64,000 bases of DNA from the NCBI RefSeq assembly GCF_900094885.1, contig NZ_FMBL01000001.1, positions 1 through 64,000 of the forward strand, read 5' to 3'. The stretch comes from Bifidobacterium commune (GTDB lineage Bacteria > Actinomycetota > Actinomycetes > Actinomycetales > Bifidobacteriaceae). The notes under the pieces are model-generated. The model saw only the letters and a program-made list of their open reading frames with translations. It was not told where the DNA came from and did no database searches. Positions 46,896 to 56,524 of this stretch are shown piece after piece. How positions within the stretch are numbered: position 1 is the stretch's first letter; each line of letters begins with the position of its first letter. A program made the translations under genes and the position numbers.

Positions 46896-49706
46896 ATGGC
46901 ACTTGCATTGTATAGACGGTATAGGCCGGACACGTTTGATGGCATTATCGGTCAGGATCAGGTTACCGTTCCACTTTCCCGAGCCCTGGATGAAGGCAAG
47001 CTTACCCACGCCTACCTGTTCAGCGGGCCGCGTGGTTGTGGCAAGACCAGTTCTGCGCGTATCCTTGCTCGATGCATCAATTGTGAGAAAGGACCGACTT
47101 CGCATCCCTGTGGAGAATGCGAAAGCTGCAAGGACCTGGCTACAGGCGGTTCCGGTTCGATTGATGTCGTCGAAATCGACGCGGCCAGCCATAATGGTGT
47201 CGAGGATGCAAGGGAGCTGCGTGAACGTGCCGTATTCGCCCCCGCACGCGACCGTTTTAAGATTTTCATTCTCGACGAGGCCCACATGGTCACACAGCAG
47301 GGATTTAATGCCCTGCTTAAGATCGTCGAGGAACCGCCGGAACATGTCATGTTCATCTTCGCTACCACAGAGCCCGATAAGGTCATTTCGACGATTCGTT
47401 CGCGTACCCATCATTATCCGTTCCGTTTGGTGCCTCCCGAAGTCATGGGCCCCTATCTTGAGCAGGTGTGCGACAAGGAACATATCGAGCCTGAACCGGG
47501 TGTACTGAAACTTGCGATGCGTGCCGGCGGCGGATCGGTGCGCGATACGCTTTCCGTGCTCGACCAGCTCATGGCCGGTGCTAATGATGGCGAGATATCG
47601 TACGATTCCGCTGTTGCACTGCTTGGTTTCACACCGGATGAACTCATCGGCGAGGCCATTGATGCGGTTATCAGCAAGGATGGCCAGCGACTCTATGCGG
47701 TTGTCGAGAAAGTGGTCGTCGGAGGCTTTGAACCAAGACGTTTCGTAGAGGATTTGCTTGCCCGTGTTCGTGATTTGCTTGTGCTGACGCTGGGCGGGGA
47801 AAAAGCTGAAAGCGTTTTGAACGATGATGCCACGCCTGAAGATATGAGTGACATGCATCGCCAGTCTTCCGCGTTGGGACTGTCTACCTTGACGGCAATG
47901 GCCGAGACGATCAATGGCACCTTGGACAACATGACCGGTGCCATCTCGCCGCGTATGCGTTTGGAGCTGCTCGCCGCGAAGCTGCTGGCCGGTCGTGAAA
48001 ATGGCCCTGCTCCGGCGCTTGCGGCCAGTGCCCCAGTAGTGCAAAATCCGGGTGTGCGCTCGCAGACTGCAGTCAGCAGCGCTCGTCAGGCAAATGGTGG
48101 TTCGCAGGCACGTGGCGGTTTTATTGGATCAAGCCGAGGCGCATCGAACGCTTGGCGTGGGACGGGCTCTCCAGGAGGCACAACCACAGCTGCTGAACCA
48201 CAGGCTCCGAACCAAAATAACGAAGCGCAGGGTTCGAGGCCTTCTGTCCTCGAGGAGGCTTCCGGCAATCCAGCCGTGAGCACGCCCGATCAGCGGTCGG
48301 GCGAAGTGTCTGATTCCAAGGCGATAAACATCGATCCAAGTGCCACCGTCGAGGAAAAGTGGGATGCGGTGCTCGATTTGATGCCGGAGAATGTGCGTGA
48401 ATACATCGATCATGCCAAGGTTCCCAAGGTTTCGTTGGCGACGAACAACGAGGGTCGGTCTCGTCTGTCGATGACCTTCGACTGTGCGCTGAGCCAGCAT
48501 GCTTTCGCGTTGGCTCTTGCTTCGGATGCCGAACATAATGGGCAGAAGGCAGCCAATGTAGTGCTGGACGGTGTGCGTTCGGTATTCGGTCCCCGAACAA
48601 TGATCATGCCCACTGGTGTGGCTGCGAACGGGGAGAAGGTCATCTCCACCAAGCGGATGCAGCCCGAAGAACTTGCCAAGGTCAAGCACGACATCGCCAT
48701 CGCCAAGGTCGGTGCCACCGGAGGGCTTGGTGTGGCCGGCGGCCAAGGTGGGCATGACGCCTCCCAGCCGAAGGAGCAGAAGAAGCCATCCAAGGAAGAA
48801 GGCGGCGATTCTGATGGCTCCACTCACCGGGCGGGTGCAAGTCAGTCCGAACAAGGCGTCGATGGTGACTCGAACCGTTCCGGTGACAGTGTTAATCAGT
48901 CTCATGCTGTAGCGCCTACTGCGCACGGCGATGGGGTGTCTCATCAGGTTGATGATGACGATTATGACCCGTGGATGCATCCTATGCCGGTTCGCCGAGC
49001 CGCCAATCGTGAAGAGAGCGGTGGCCACACTGGACAGACTCAGGGTGTGCAGCAGGCGGATGTCGAAGATCGTCACGTATCTGCCGACGGTTCGTCCGGA
49101 TCGGCCCAAGGGCAGCGCAAGAAGGATGTGTCGGTACCTGATATCAGCGACGGCATTGATCCTTGGGCTATGGCTTCGACGGCAACTGAAACTGACCGGT
49201 CACTCTCTGCGAACGCTGGGCAGCTCAGTACCGATGCCGGTTCATCGGCAGGAGTCAGTGCTTCCAACGTAGGTTCGCAAAGCCAAGGTGTTGCCGATTC
49301 TGGTGAAGATGATTCCCGGCAAAAACCGGCTGTAGACGCATCCTTGGGCAATCAGGGAAACTTGGGAAGCGCGCGGGCCGATGCTGTGGCAACGACGATA
49401 AATGATGAGCAAGCAGTTCCCTCCGCGAGTCAGGACGAATCCACGGCGCAACCGGACAGGGGAGAGGTTGCCGCCCGATTCGTCAATGTCGAGAACGACA
49501 GTGAGCCCGAACCTCCGGAAGTGGCTCCCGAGGAAGATGACTATTCGCTTAATGACCAGTCGCTGGGCGATGCCGTGTCTGTGAGTATGGAGGAAATGTC
49601 AAAGCTCTTTGAAGTCAAAAAAATCGAGACGTTTACCGCCGACGACCCCAAAAATCCGAAAAACATCAAGCCGGTCAACAAGAATCAGGAAGAAGAAAGG
49701 AGATAG
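46896..49706 (+). CDS. dnaX: DNA polymerase III subunit gamma/tau
   Basis: This clamp-loader ATPase of the replisome has Walker A GPRGCGKTSSARILA at residues 44-58, zinc cysteines in CINCEKGPTSHPCGECESC, Walker B FILDEAHMVT and the sensor EPPEHVMFIFATTEPDK. Domains I-III end near residue 365. A polymerase-contacting region lies around 480-600. The remainder to residue 936 is low-complexity Ser/Gly/Asp/Gln-rich sequence, longer than in most bacteria. No slippery A-run with a short-form stop is seen, so only tau is probably made. recR starts 3 bp after the stop. Confidence 0.95.
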   Translation: MALALYRRYRPDTFDGIIGQDQVTVPLSRALDEGKLTHAYLFSGPRGCGKTSSARILARCINCEKGPTSHPCGECESCKDLATGGSGSIDVVEIDAASHNGVEDARELRERAVFAPARDRFKIFILDEAHMVTQQGFNALLKIVEEPPEHVMFIFATTEPDKVISTIRSRTHHYPFRLVPPEVMGPYLEQVCDKEHIEPEPGVLKLAMRAGGGSVRDTLSVLDQLMAGANDGEISYDSAVALLGFTPDELIGEAIDAVISKDGQRLYAVVEKVVVGGFEPRRFVEDLLARVRDLLVLTLGGEKAESVLNDDATPEDMSDMHRQSSALGLSTLTAMAETINGTLDNMTGAISPRMRLELLAAKLLAGRENGPAPALAASAPVVQNPGVRSQTAVSSARQANGGSQARGGFIGSSRGASNAWRGTGSPGGTTTAAEPQAPNQNNEAQGSRPSVLEEASGNPAVSTPDQRSGEVSDSKAINIDPSATVEEKWDAVLDLMPENVREYIDHAKVPKVSLATNNEGRSRLSMTFDCALSQHAFALALASDAEHNGQKAANVVLDGVRSVFGPRTMIMPTGVAANGEKVISTKRMQPEELAKVKHDIAIAKVGATGGLGVAGGQGGHDASQPKEQKKPSKEEGGDSDGSTHRAGASQSEQGVDGDSNRSGDSVNQSHAVAPTAHGDGVSHQVDDDDYDPWMHPMPVRRAANREESGGHTGQTQGVQQADVEDRHVSADGSSGSAQGQRKKDVSVPDISDGIDPWAMASTATETDRSLSANAGQLSTDAGSSAGVSASNVGSQSQGVADSGEDDSRQKPAVDASLGNQGNLGSARADAVATTINDEQAVPSASQDESTAQPDRGEVAARFVNVENDSEPEPPEVAPEEDDYSLNDQSLGDAVSVSMEEMSKLFEVKKIETFTADDPKNPKNIKPVNKNQEEERR

Positions 49707-49709
49707 GAC

Positions 49710-50312
49710 ATGGCTTTGGCTTACGACGGCCCGGTTCAACGTCTTATTGATGGGTTTGCGGGGCTGCCCGGCATTGGCCCCAAAGGTGCGCAGCGCATTG
49801 CTTTCTATCTGCTTTCAGCCAGTGATGACGAGGCTCAGGCGCTGGCCGACGCCATCCGTGAGGTAAAACAGAAGGTGCGGTTCTGCGAAATCTGCGGCAA
49901 TGTGTGTGAGGCCAGCCCGTGCCCCATCTGTTCCGACCCAAGGCGCGACCGATCTGTTGTTTGCGTGGTCGAAGAACCCAAGGACGTCATGAGTATCGAA
50001 CGCACCCGTGAGTTCCACGGGCTCTATCACGTTCTGGGTGGCGCCATCAACCCGATGGCCAATATCGGTCCGAGTGACCTGGCTATCCCGAAACTGCTGG
50101 ATAGGCTTAAATCCGACGAGGTCGAGGAGATCATTTTGGCGCTCGACCCGAATATCGAGGGTGAAGCTACCGTGACCTACCTGAGTCGCCTGCTTTCCCC
50201 GTTGAAAATCAAGGTCACACGCTTGGCCAGTGGTTTGCCGGTCGGCAGCGACTTGGAATACGCCGACGAGATTACTCTTGGCCGTGCGTTGCAGGGACGC
50301 CGGGAGGCATAG
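49710..50312 (+). CDS. recR: Recombination protein RecR
   Basis: RecR works with RecF and RecO to load RecA on gaps. The N-terminal helix-hairpin-helix ([20 protein letters not shown]) precedes a four-cysteine zinc motif (Cys59, Cys62, Cys71, Cys74) and a Toprim domain ([30 protein letters not shown]). The 200-residue length is standard. It follows dnaX after 3 bp with AGGAG inside the dnaX end, a conserved gene pair in bacteria. Confidence 0.96.
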   Translation: MALAYDGPVQRLIDGFAGLPGIGPKGAQRIAFYLLSASDDEAQALADAIREVKQKVRFCEICGNVCEASPCPICSDPRRDRSVVCVVEEPKDVMSIERTREFHGLYHVLGGAINPMANIGPSDLAIPKLLDRLKSDEVEEIILALDPNIEGEATVTYLSRLLSPLKIKVTRLASGLPVGSDLEYADEITLGRALQGRREA

Positions 50313-50543
50313 CGAATCGGCGTGGTGTTCATCCAAGCAATTAGACCAATAGGCGCAAGTGGCGCTTTGACCGAATGTTGGAGAGCGCTAAAGCGTCGGC
50401 ATGAAGCTACCGTATAATTCAATCATTACTGACAGAAGTCGTTGTGGTTTTGTGCTGATTTGTTCTGCACAAAACGCACAGCCGACGTGAGCATAGGCAA
50501 CACATGGCTAACCTCGTGTGAAACCCGAAAGACAAGGACAATC

Positions 50544-51311
50544 GTGGCACTTATCGTGCAGAAGTATGGCGGATCTTCCGTTGCTGATGCGGAATCGCTC
50601 AAACGTGTCGCCAAGCGCATTGTGGAGACGAAACGCAAAGGTAACGATATAGCGGTAGTCGTTTCCGCGATGGGTGACACCACAGATGACCTGATTGACC
50701 AGGCCATGAGCCTTGATTCGAATCCGCCTGCTCGTGAGATGGACATGCTCATGACTGCAGGGGAGCGTATCTCAATGAGCCTTCTGGCGATGGCTATTCA
50801 CGCCGACGGTGAGCATGCATACTCCTTCACCGGCTCGCAGGCTGGCTTTATGACCGATGCGCAGTTCGGTGCCGCACATATCCGAGCGGTTAAGCCCAAG
50901 CGTGTGGCTCATGTCCTGAGTAACGGCAAGATTGCCATCATCGCCGGATTTCAAGGTATCAATGTAGATGGCGATTACACGACGCTCGGTCGCGGCGGTT
51001 CGGACACTTCCGCGGTGGCGCTCGCGGTGGCGCTTGGCGCCGATATCTGCGAGATTTACACTGACGTGGATGGTATTTTCACCGCTGATCCACGCATTGT
51101 TCCGACCGCTCGACGCATTCCCACCATCGGTTATGACGCCATCCTCGAAATGGCCGCGTGCGGTTCGAAGGTGCTGGCATTGCGTTGTGTCGAATACGCG
51201 CAGCGCTTTAGCATGCCGCTGCATGTGCGTAGCTCGTTCTCGCATCGCATGGGTACCTTGGTCGTGCCGGATGGCATCGATGCTCGCACCCTGCCGAATA
51301 TCGATCAATGA
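50544..51311 (+). CDS. lysC: Aspartokinase, catalytic subunit
   Basis: The enzyme phosphorylates aspartate, the first step towards lysine, threonine, methionine and diaminopimelate. The 255 residues cover only the kinase domain: [11 protein letters not shown] at the start, [41 protein letters not shown] and [14 protein letters not shown]. No ACT domain is fused; it is encoded separately downstream. GTG 50544 ([10 protein letters not shown]) has AAGGA upstream; a frame from 50442 adds unrelated residues. A TATAAT-like box lies near 50412. Confidence 0.93.
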   Translation: MALIVQKYGGSSVADAESLKRVAKRIVETKRKGNDIAVVVSAMGDTTDDLIDQAMSLDSNPPAREMDMLMTAGERISMSLLAMAIHADGEHAYSFTGSQAGFMTDAQFGAAHIRAVKPKRVAHVLSNGKIAIIAGFQGINVDGDYTTLGRGGSDTSAVALAVALGADICEIYTDVDGIFTADPRIVPTARRIPTIGYDAILEMAACGSKVLALRCVEYAQRFSMPLHVRSSFSHRMGTLVVPDGIDARTLPNIDQ

Positions 51312-51408
51312 TGGCATGGAATCTAACAGCGAGTAAGTGCACAAACAGATAGCGCTCATGAGGGTCAACATCAATACGAGTATGAATGAAACACAGCAAA
51401 GGAAAACG

Positions 51409-52059
51409 ATGATGAGCAGTGAGAACGTAGCGAATGGGAGTGAAGGAAGCGACGATCTGTGCAGGCACGCCACCGGTCAGGCAAATCGGACTAAGGCGTC
51501 GACCGAGAGTGGGTCGATGGGTGATATTTTCCCGGATCTCGGTCCTGAAACTCCGGTAATTTCCGGTGTGGCGCATGACCGAACCGAATCGTTGGTCACT
51601 CTCAGAGGCGTTCCCGATAGGCCCGGTGTCGCGGCTCAAGTTTTCACTGAATTGGCGAAGAGCGGCATCAATATCGACATGATCGTGCAGGCAGGGGCGT
51701 CCACCGGTAAGGTCGATGTCTCCTTCACTATGCCGGATTCGATGGTGAAGGCGGCGAGAAAGGCACTTGATGACAAGCTGTCTTCGATTGGCTACGAGTC
51801 TTATTTCGTTGACATGAATGTTGGCAAAGTGGCTGTGGTGGGTGTGGGCATGAAAACCCATTCCGGTCTTGCCGCGAAGTTCTTTGAAGCGCTGAGTGCT
51901 CAGCGGATCAACGTGATCATGATTTCCACCTCTGAGATTCGTATCGCGGCACTCGTTTCACTCGATCAGCTCGATGACGCCGTGCGTGCGTTGCACACGG
52001 CATATGGTCTTGACGCCGATCAGGTGGAAGCTGTCGTCTACGGCGGCACCGGTCGCTGA
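51409..52059 (+). CDS. Aspartokinase regulatory (ACT-domain) subunit
   Basis: After a ~55-residue polar N-terminus come two tandem ACT domains: LVTLRGVPDRPGVAAQVFTEL with INIDMIVQ, and VAVVGVGMKTHSGLAAKFFEAL with INVIMISTSEIRIA. These match the C-terminal half of standard aspartokinases, where lysine and threonine bind for feedback inhibition. It follows the kinase gene at once and would form an alpha2beta2 enzyme. ATG 51409 has AAAGGA close upstream; ATG 51412 is equally possible. asd follows, as in other actinobacteria. Confidence 0.88.
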   Translation: MMSSENVANGSEGSDDLCRHATGQANRTKASTESGSMGDIFPDLGPETPVISGVAHDRTESLVTLRGVPDRPGVAAQVFTELAKSGINIDMIVQAGASTGKVDVSFTMPDSMVKAARKALDDKLSSIGYESYFVDMNVGKVAVVGVGMKTHSGLAAKFFEALSAQRINVIMISTSEIRIAALVSLDQLDDAVRALHTAYGLDADQVEAVVYGGTGR

Positions 52060-52273
52060 GTTGTCGCGCGGTTGGATGTTGTCTGTGCTCTCGCGTGTCT
52101 GAGCTCGTGATTCGATATTCCGCATAGTTGCATGCGACCAACGGCCGTGCGTCACCTCACGCTATGATGTGGCACATAGTCTTGCAACGTCCAATGCCCG
52201 GACTTGCGTGAATTTGCATAAGGTCGCAGTGGCGTCAGCCAAGGGCGATCGATTACCGAAGAGGAGGACCGGC

Positions 52274-53347
52274 ATGGCCGAGTCAATTCAACCGCAGCAG
52301 CACAGAGTCAACGTAGCAGTGCTGGGGGCCACTGGCCAGGTCGGTATGGTTATGCGCCGCATACTTGACGAGCGGAATTTCCCGGTCAACGACTTGCGTT
52401 TTCTTGCCTCCGCGCGTTCTGCCGGTACCGTAATCAAGTGGCGTGACCGTGATATCGCCGTCGAGGATGTGGCCAAGGCCAATCTCAGCGGCATCGATAT
52501 CGCGATCCTCTCGGCCGGCGGCAGCACTTCGAAGGTTTGGGCGCCGAAATTCGCCGAGGCCGGTGCCTATGTCGTGGACAACTCCTCGCAATGGCGTATG
52601 GATGACGATGTTCCGCTGGTTGTGGCCGAGGCAAACCCCGACGACCTCGACGATATACCGCGCCGTATCGTTGCCAACCCGAATTGCACCACCATGGCCT
52701 GCATCCCCGTGCTCAAGCCATTGAACGATCGGTTCGGTCTCAAGCGTCTTATTGTCAGCTCCTACCAAGCCGTCTCCGGAGCAGGACGTGGCGGTGTGGA
52801 GCAGTTGATGAACGAAGCCGCAGCTGCGGTCGAGCAGGGTGCCGACAAGCTCGTTTTCGATGGCAACTCCATCGATCTCCCCGAGCCAACCAAGATTATT
52901 CGCACCATTGCATTCAATGCGGTCCCGTTCATTGGTTCCATCGTCGATGACGGCAGCGAGGAGACGGACGAGGAGCAAAAATTGCGCAATGAGGGCCGCA
53001 AGATTCTCCACCTGCCGAATCTCGCAGCATCCTGCACCTGCGTGCGTGTTGGCGTATTTACTTCTCACGGCATGTCCGTTAATGCCGAATTTGAACGGGA
53101 TGTTACACCCGATATGGCTCGCGAGGTACTCAAGAATGCACCGGGCGTTGAGTTTGAGGACATCCCGACTCCGCAGTCGGCTGCCGGCAAGAACCCGAGC
53201 TTCGTTGGCCGCATCCGTCAGGATCAGGCGGTCGATGGCAAGAAGGGTCTTGCGTTCTTCATAGCGAACGACAACCTGCGTAAGGGTGCTGCCCTGAATG
53301 CGGTGGAGCTTGCCGAGATTGTCGCTCGCAAACATTTTGGTGCGTGA
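52274..53347 (+). CDS. asd: Aspartate-semialdehyde dehydrogenase
   Basis: It reduces aspartyl phosphate to aspartate semialdehyde with NADPH, the step after aspartokinase. The Rossmann start VAVLGATGQVGMVMRRIL, the catalytic Cys138 in NPNCTTMAC, the QAVSGAGRGG loop and RVGVFTSHGMSVNAEF with the catalytic His are all present. The 357-residue length is normal. ATG 52274 has GAGGAGG. It lies third in the lysC-ACT-asd cluster on one strand. Confidence 0.96.
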   Translation: MAESIQPQQHRVNVAVLGATGQVGMVMRRILDERNFPVNDLRFLASARSAGTVIKWRDRDIAVEDVAKANLSGIDIAILSAGGSTSKVWAPKFAEAGAYVVDNSSQWRMDDDVPLVVAEANPDDLDDIPRRIVANPNCTTMACIPVLKPLNDRFGLKRLIVSSYQAVSGAGRGGVEQLMNEAAAAVEQGADKLVFDGNSIDLPEPTKIIRTIAFNAVPFIGSIVDDGSEETDEEQKLRNEGRKILHLPNLAASCTCVRVGVFTSHGMSVNAEFERDVTPDMAREVLKNAPGVEFEDIPTPQSAAGKNPSFVGRIRQDQAVDGKKGLAFFIANDNLRKGAALNAVELAEIVARKHFGA

Positions 53348-53403
53348 CATTCCTAATTTTGATTCGGCATCACACTTAACGTGAGGCTTTGCTGAATCGG
53401 CTG

Positions 53404-53433
53404 CTGACCGACATCATGAGCAGGTGACATACT
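53404..53433 (+). promoter_or_regulatory. Promoter giving a probable leaderless transcript
   Basis: CTGACC (53404-53409) and an extended -10, TGACATACT with CATACT at 53428-53433, are 18 nt apart. The ATG of the next gene begins at 53440, 6 nt after the -10, so transcription should start at or beside the start codon. Confidence 0.5.
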
Positions 53434-53439
53434 GTAGGT

Positions 53440-54060
53440 ATGTCGAAGGCATCAATACAAGCGCAAAAGCAATTGGACCGTATCGTCGCGTTGGGGTACC
53501 CTGATGTGGCCGATATGAGCGCGGAGGCGTTCCGCGCACTTGCCCGTCCTCTGATCGATGCTTTGAAAGACAGCGATTTGGGCGAGAATATCCTTTTGGT
53601 CCCCACTCACGAACTGGTGAGCCCCGAATCGCTGATCGCGCGAACGAGCATCAATCGCATGGCCGGATTCACCACCATGCCCCCGCGTGATGTCGCCAGT
53701 TTCCTGCCGCAGGATGGTTGCGAGCCGCCAGAGGGCCCGTTCTATCTGGTTGTGGATCCGCATACGGGCACAGCCTATGTCAACCGCGAACCAGACGTGG
53801 CGCGCAAACTCATCGATTCCGACGAACATATGCCCCTGACCCTCGAAGAAGGGCTGGCGATCGCGACTCAGCACCCGGACTGGCTGGTGAAGAAAAATGG
53901 TTTCAATCTGCTCGGCTCGCGCAGTGCCGATGGCCGTGTGCCCAGCATCTGGATGAGTCAGAATGCACCCCGTCTGGGTTCGGTATGGCCGACTTCTCGC
54001 CATACCTGGCTTGGTAACGCATATTGCCAGGCGCGCCGCGGACTTTCGTTGTTTCGTTGA
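53440..54060 (+). CDS. DUF5701-family protein
   Basis: The 206-residue soluble protein has the DUF5701 pattern: QKQLDRIVALGYPDVADMSA, GENILLVPTHELVSPESLI, PFYLVVDPHTGTAYVNREPD, LTLEEGLAIATQHPDWLVKKNGFNLLGSRSADGRVPSIWMS and a Trp/Arg-containing end. No enzyme motif or membrane segment is visible and no function is established. The gene lies alone between asd and leuA, behind what looks like a leaderless promoter. Confidence 0.75.
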   Translation: MSKASIQAQKQLDRIVALGYPDVADMSAEAFRALARPLIDALKDSDLGENILLVPTHELVSPESLIARTSINRMAGFTTMPPRDVASFLPQDGCEPPEGPFYLVVDPHTGTAYVNREPDVARKLIDSDEHMPLTLEEGLAIATQHPDWLVKKNGFNLLGSRSADGRVPSIWMSQNAPRLGSVWPTSRHTWLGNAYCQARRGLSLFR

Positions 54061-54343
54061 GTGAGCTGCTGGATCACTTGATATTTGAGAACGCAGACGC
54101 TCTTATAGCCCGAAATGCGCCCCAACGAGCTAGGCACAGCGAGTGCGGTCTGAGCTCGCACTTGAAAAAATGAACCGTGCCTTTGAATTATGGACACAGC
54201 GTACGCCGGTTTTGCTTTATTGACTACTATTATGCCAAGCAGCATGTGTCTTGGCAATGAGCTACCGACGCATACTGGTATCTCATCATCTGTTCACACC
54301 GCGGCGCAACCGGCGACGCGAGACATGAAGAAAAGGAGGAGTG

Positions 54344-56254
54344 ATGGGTCAGGATCAACAATCATCGGTGTTTGATCTCGCGCAAGTCGCGGCACAATCC
54401 AATGGGGGCAACAATGACCTGCTGCTGCCTCCCGCTCGTTTCATCGGTGAACCGCAAAAGCCGAGCAAGATGCCGTATTCGAAGTACGTGGCATACGACA
54501 AGCAGATTCCCTTCGATTGCCCCGAACGCACATGGCCGAACAAGCGGCTTCAGCGTGCGCCTCGCTGGTGCTCGGTCGATCTGCGTGACGGCAATCAGGC
54601 GTTGGTTAACCCCATGGATGCCGAGCGTAAACTGCGGTTCTGGAATCTTCTCATTTCTATGGGCTTCAAGGAAATTGAGGTCGGTTTCCCCTCAGCTTCC
54701 GACACGGATTACGATTTCGTCCGCCTGCTTATCGAGCGCGAGCTCATTCCTGATGATGTCACCATCGTTGTGCTTACACAGGCCCGTGAGCACTTGATTC
54801 GCAAGACGTATGAGTGCCTGCGCGGAGCCAAGCGCGCTGTGGTGCACTTCTACAATTCAGTTTCCGTGCTGCAGCGCGAGGTCGTTTTCCAAAAGGATAA
54901 GGACGGCATCAAGAAGCTGGCGACGGATGCGGCGTGGCTGTGCAAGGAGCTTGAAGGCGAGGCCGAAGGTACTGAACTGTATTACGAGTATTCGCCTGAG
55001 TCCTTCACCGGCACCGAGCCGGATTACGCCGTCGAGGTGTGCAACGCCGTCATTGATGTCATTAAGCCGACGCCTCAGCACAGAATGATCATCAACCTTC
55101 CGGCCACCGTCGAAATGACTACGCCGAACGTTTTTGCGGATCAGGTCGAGTATGTTTCCAATAACCTGAAAGACAGGGAATCAATCGTTCTTTCGCTCCA
55201 TCCTCACAACGACGAAGGTATGGGTGTAGCCGCTGCCGAACTGGCTTTGCTGGCCGGCGCCGACCGCATCGAAGGCTGCCTGCTCGGCAACGGTGAACGC
55301 ACGGGTAACGTCGATTTGGTCACGTTGGGGCTCAATATGCTCACGCAGGGCATCGACCCGCAGATCGATTACTCCGACGTGCCCAAGATTCGTCAGACGG
55401 TTGAATATTGCAATCAGCTTACTATTTCCGAGCGCCACCCCTATGCCGGCAATTTCGTGTTCACTGCTTTCTCTGGTTCCCATCAGGACGCCATTAAGAA
55501 GGGCCTCGAGATGCGTCAGGCCGCGGCCGAGCGCGCGGGCGCAAGCCTTGATGACTTCCTGTGGCTTGTGCCGTACCTGCCGATCGATCCAAAGGATATC
55601 GGTCGCAGCTACAAGGCCATCATTCGTGTCAACTCGCAGTCCGGCAAGGGTGGCATGGCCTATCTGCTTAAGACCAACCACAATCTGGATTTGCCCAAGC
55701 GTTTGCAGATCGAGTTCGAAAAGGTCGTGCAGAATTACGCCGACAAGACCGATAAAGAGGTCAAGGATGACGAGATCTGGCGTCTGTTCAAGGACGAGTA
55801 CCTCCCGATTGACGAGGACGGCGTATTTGATGCCAGCAGTCTTGTGGGCGATCAGCGGGACGGCGACCTGCAATCTTGGGGTCGTCTCAAGCTGCTCAAT
55901 ATTTCGGTCTCTTCCGGCGAAGATGGATCCGATACCGTGCTGAAGGCCAAGCTGCTCGACCGCGGCGCTGAACCAGGGGCGGATCCGATCGAACGTCAGG
56001 TTTCTGGCACCGGCAATGGCCCGCTCGACGCATTCCTCAATGCGCTCGGTTCCATTGGTATCACGGTTAGTGTGATGGATTATGCCGAGCATGCGATGAC
56101 CGCAGGTACTGACGCGATGGCGGCGTCGTACGTCGAATGCCAGATCGGTGGAGAGGCCAATCGGAGGATTATCTGGGGTGTAGGAATTGATTCGTCGATT
56201 ACTACCAGCTCCCTCAACGCGATCATTTCCGCAATCAATCGTTCGATGCGCTGA
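54344..56254 (+). CDS. leuA: 2-isopropylmalate synthase
   Basis: It condenses 2-ketoisovalerate with acetyl-CoA, the first committed step of leucine synthesis. This is the long actinobacterial form (~636 residues): an N-terminal extension, the TIM barrel with WCSVDLRDGNQALV and LSLHPHNDEGMG (metal ligands), GCLLGNGERTGN, and a C-terminal LeuA dimer/regulatory domain from about residue 490 for leucine feedback. ATG 54344 lies just after AAAAGGAGGA. The upstream 280 nt show no clear leader peptide rich in Leu. A perfect bidirectional terminator follows. Confidence 0.96.
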   Translation: MGQDQQSSVFDLAQVAAQSNGGNNDLLLPPARFIGEPQKPSKMPYSKYVAYDKQIPFDCPERTWPNKRLQRAPRWCSVDLRDGNQALVNPMDAERKLRFWNLLISMGFKEIEVGFPSASDTDYDFVRLLIERELIPDDVTIVVLTQAREHLIRKTYECLRGAKRAVVHFYNSVSVLQREVVFQKDKDGIKKLATDAAWLCKELEGEAEGTELYYEYSPESFTGTEPDYAVEVCNAVIDVIKPTPQHRMIINLPATVEMTTPNVFADQVEYVSNNLKDRESIVLSLHPHNDEGMGVAAAELALLAGADRIEGCLLGNGERTGNVDLVTLGLNMLTQGIDPQIDYSDVPKIRQTVEYCNQLTISERHPYAGNFVFTAFSGSHQDAIKKGLEMRQAAAERAGASLDDFLWLVPYLPIDPKDIGRSYKAIIRVNSQSGKGGMAYLLKTNHNLDLPKRLQIEFEKVVQNYADKTDKEVKDDEIWRLFKDEYLPIDEDGVFDASSLVGDQRDGDLQSWGRLKLLNISVSSGEDGSDTVLKAKLLDRGAEPGADPIERQVSGTGNGPLDAFLNALGSIGITVSVMDYAEHAMTAGTDAMAASYVECQIGGEANRRIIWGVGIDSSITTSSLNAIISAINRSMR

Positions 56255-56383
56255 TCGACTTGCCCCCCCGCCTGCAGTGCATTTTGTGTTGTGTGCAACC
56301 GCAGGTGGAGTGCGTTCGTCCTGCTTGGTCTGTGCGGGAGGTGGATGGAACGAACACGCGGACCGTTCTACGCTTGATTACCG

Positions 56384-56429
56384 AAAACGGGTTTGCATTC
56401 TTGATAGGCAAGAATGCAAACCCGTTTTT
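56384..56429. terminator. Bidirectional terminator between leuA and the PBP gene
   Basis: AAACGGGTTTGCATTCTTG pairs perfectly with CAAGAATGCAAACCCGTTT around a short loop, with A-runs and T-runs on both sides. It serves the two converging genes. Confidence 0.9.
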
Positions 56430-56524
56430 CCAATGTCCGGCGTGATTTCAATCGTATCGACTGCCTGGTGTGCCGACCGCGAATCGCAAATCATGCAGGC
56501 AGATCACCCCGTGTATCGTGCTGG

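Noticed and set aside
46896-49706. Programmed frameshift in dnaX giving a short gamma form
   Set aside because: No A-rich slippery heptamer followed by a stop in the shifted frame was seen near the end of domain III.
54190-54375. Short frame upstream of leuA that could be a leucine leader peptide
   Set aside because: It has no ribosome-binding site, no run of Leu codons and overlaps the leuA start in another frame, so attenuation is not supported.
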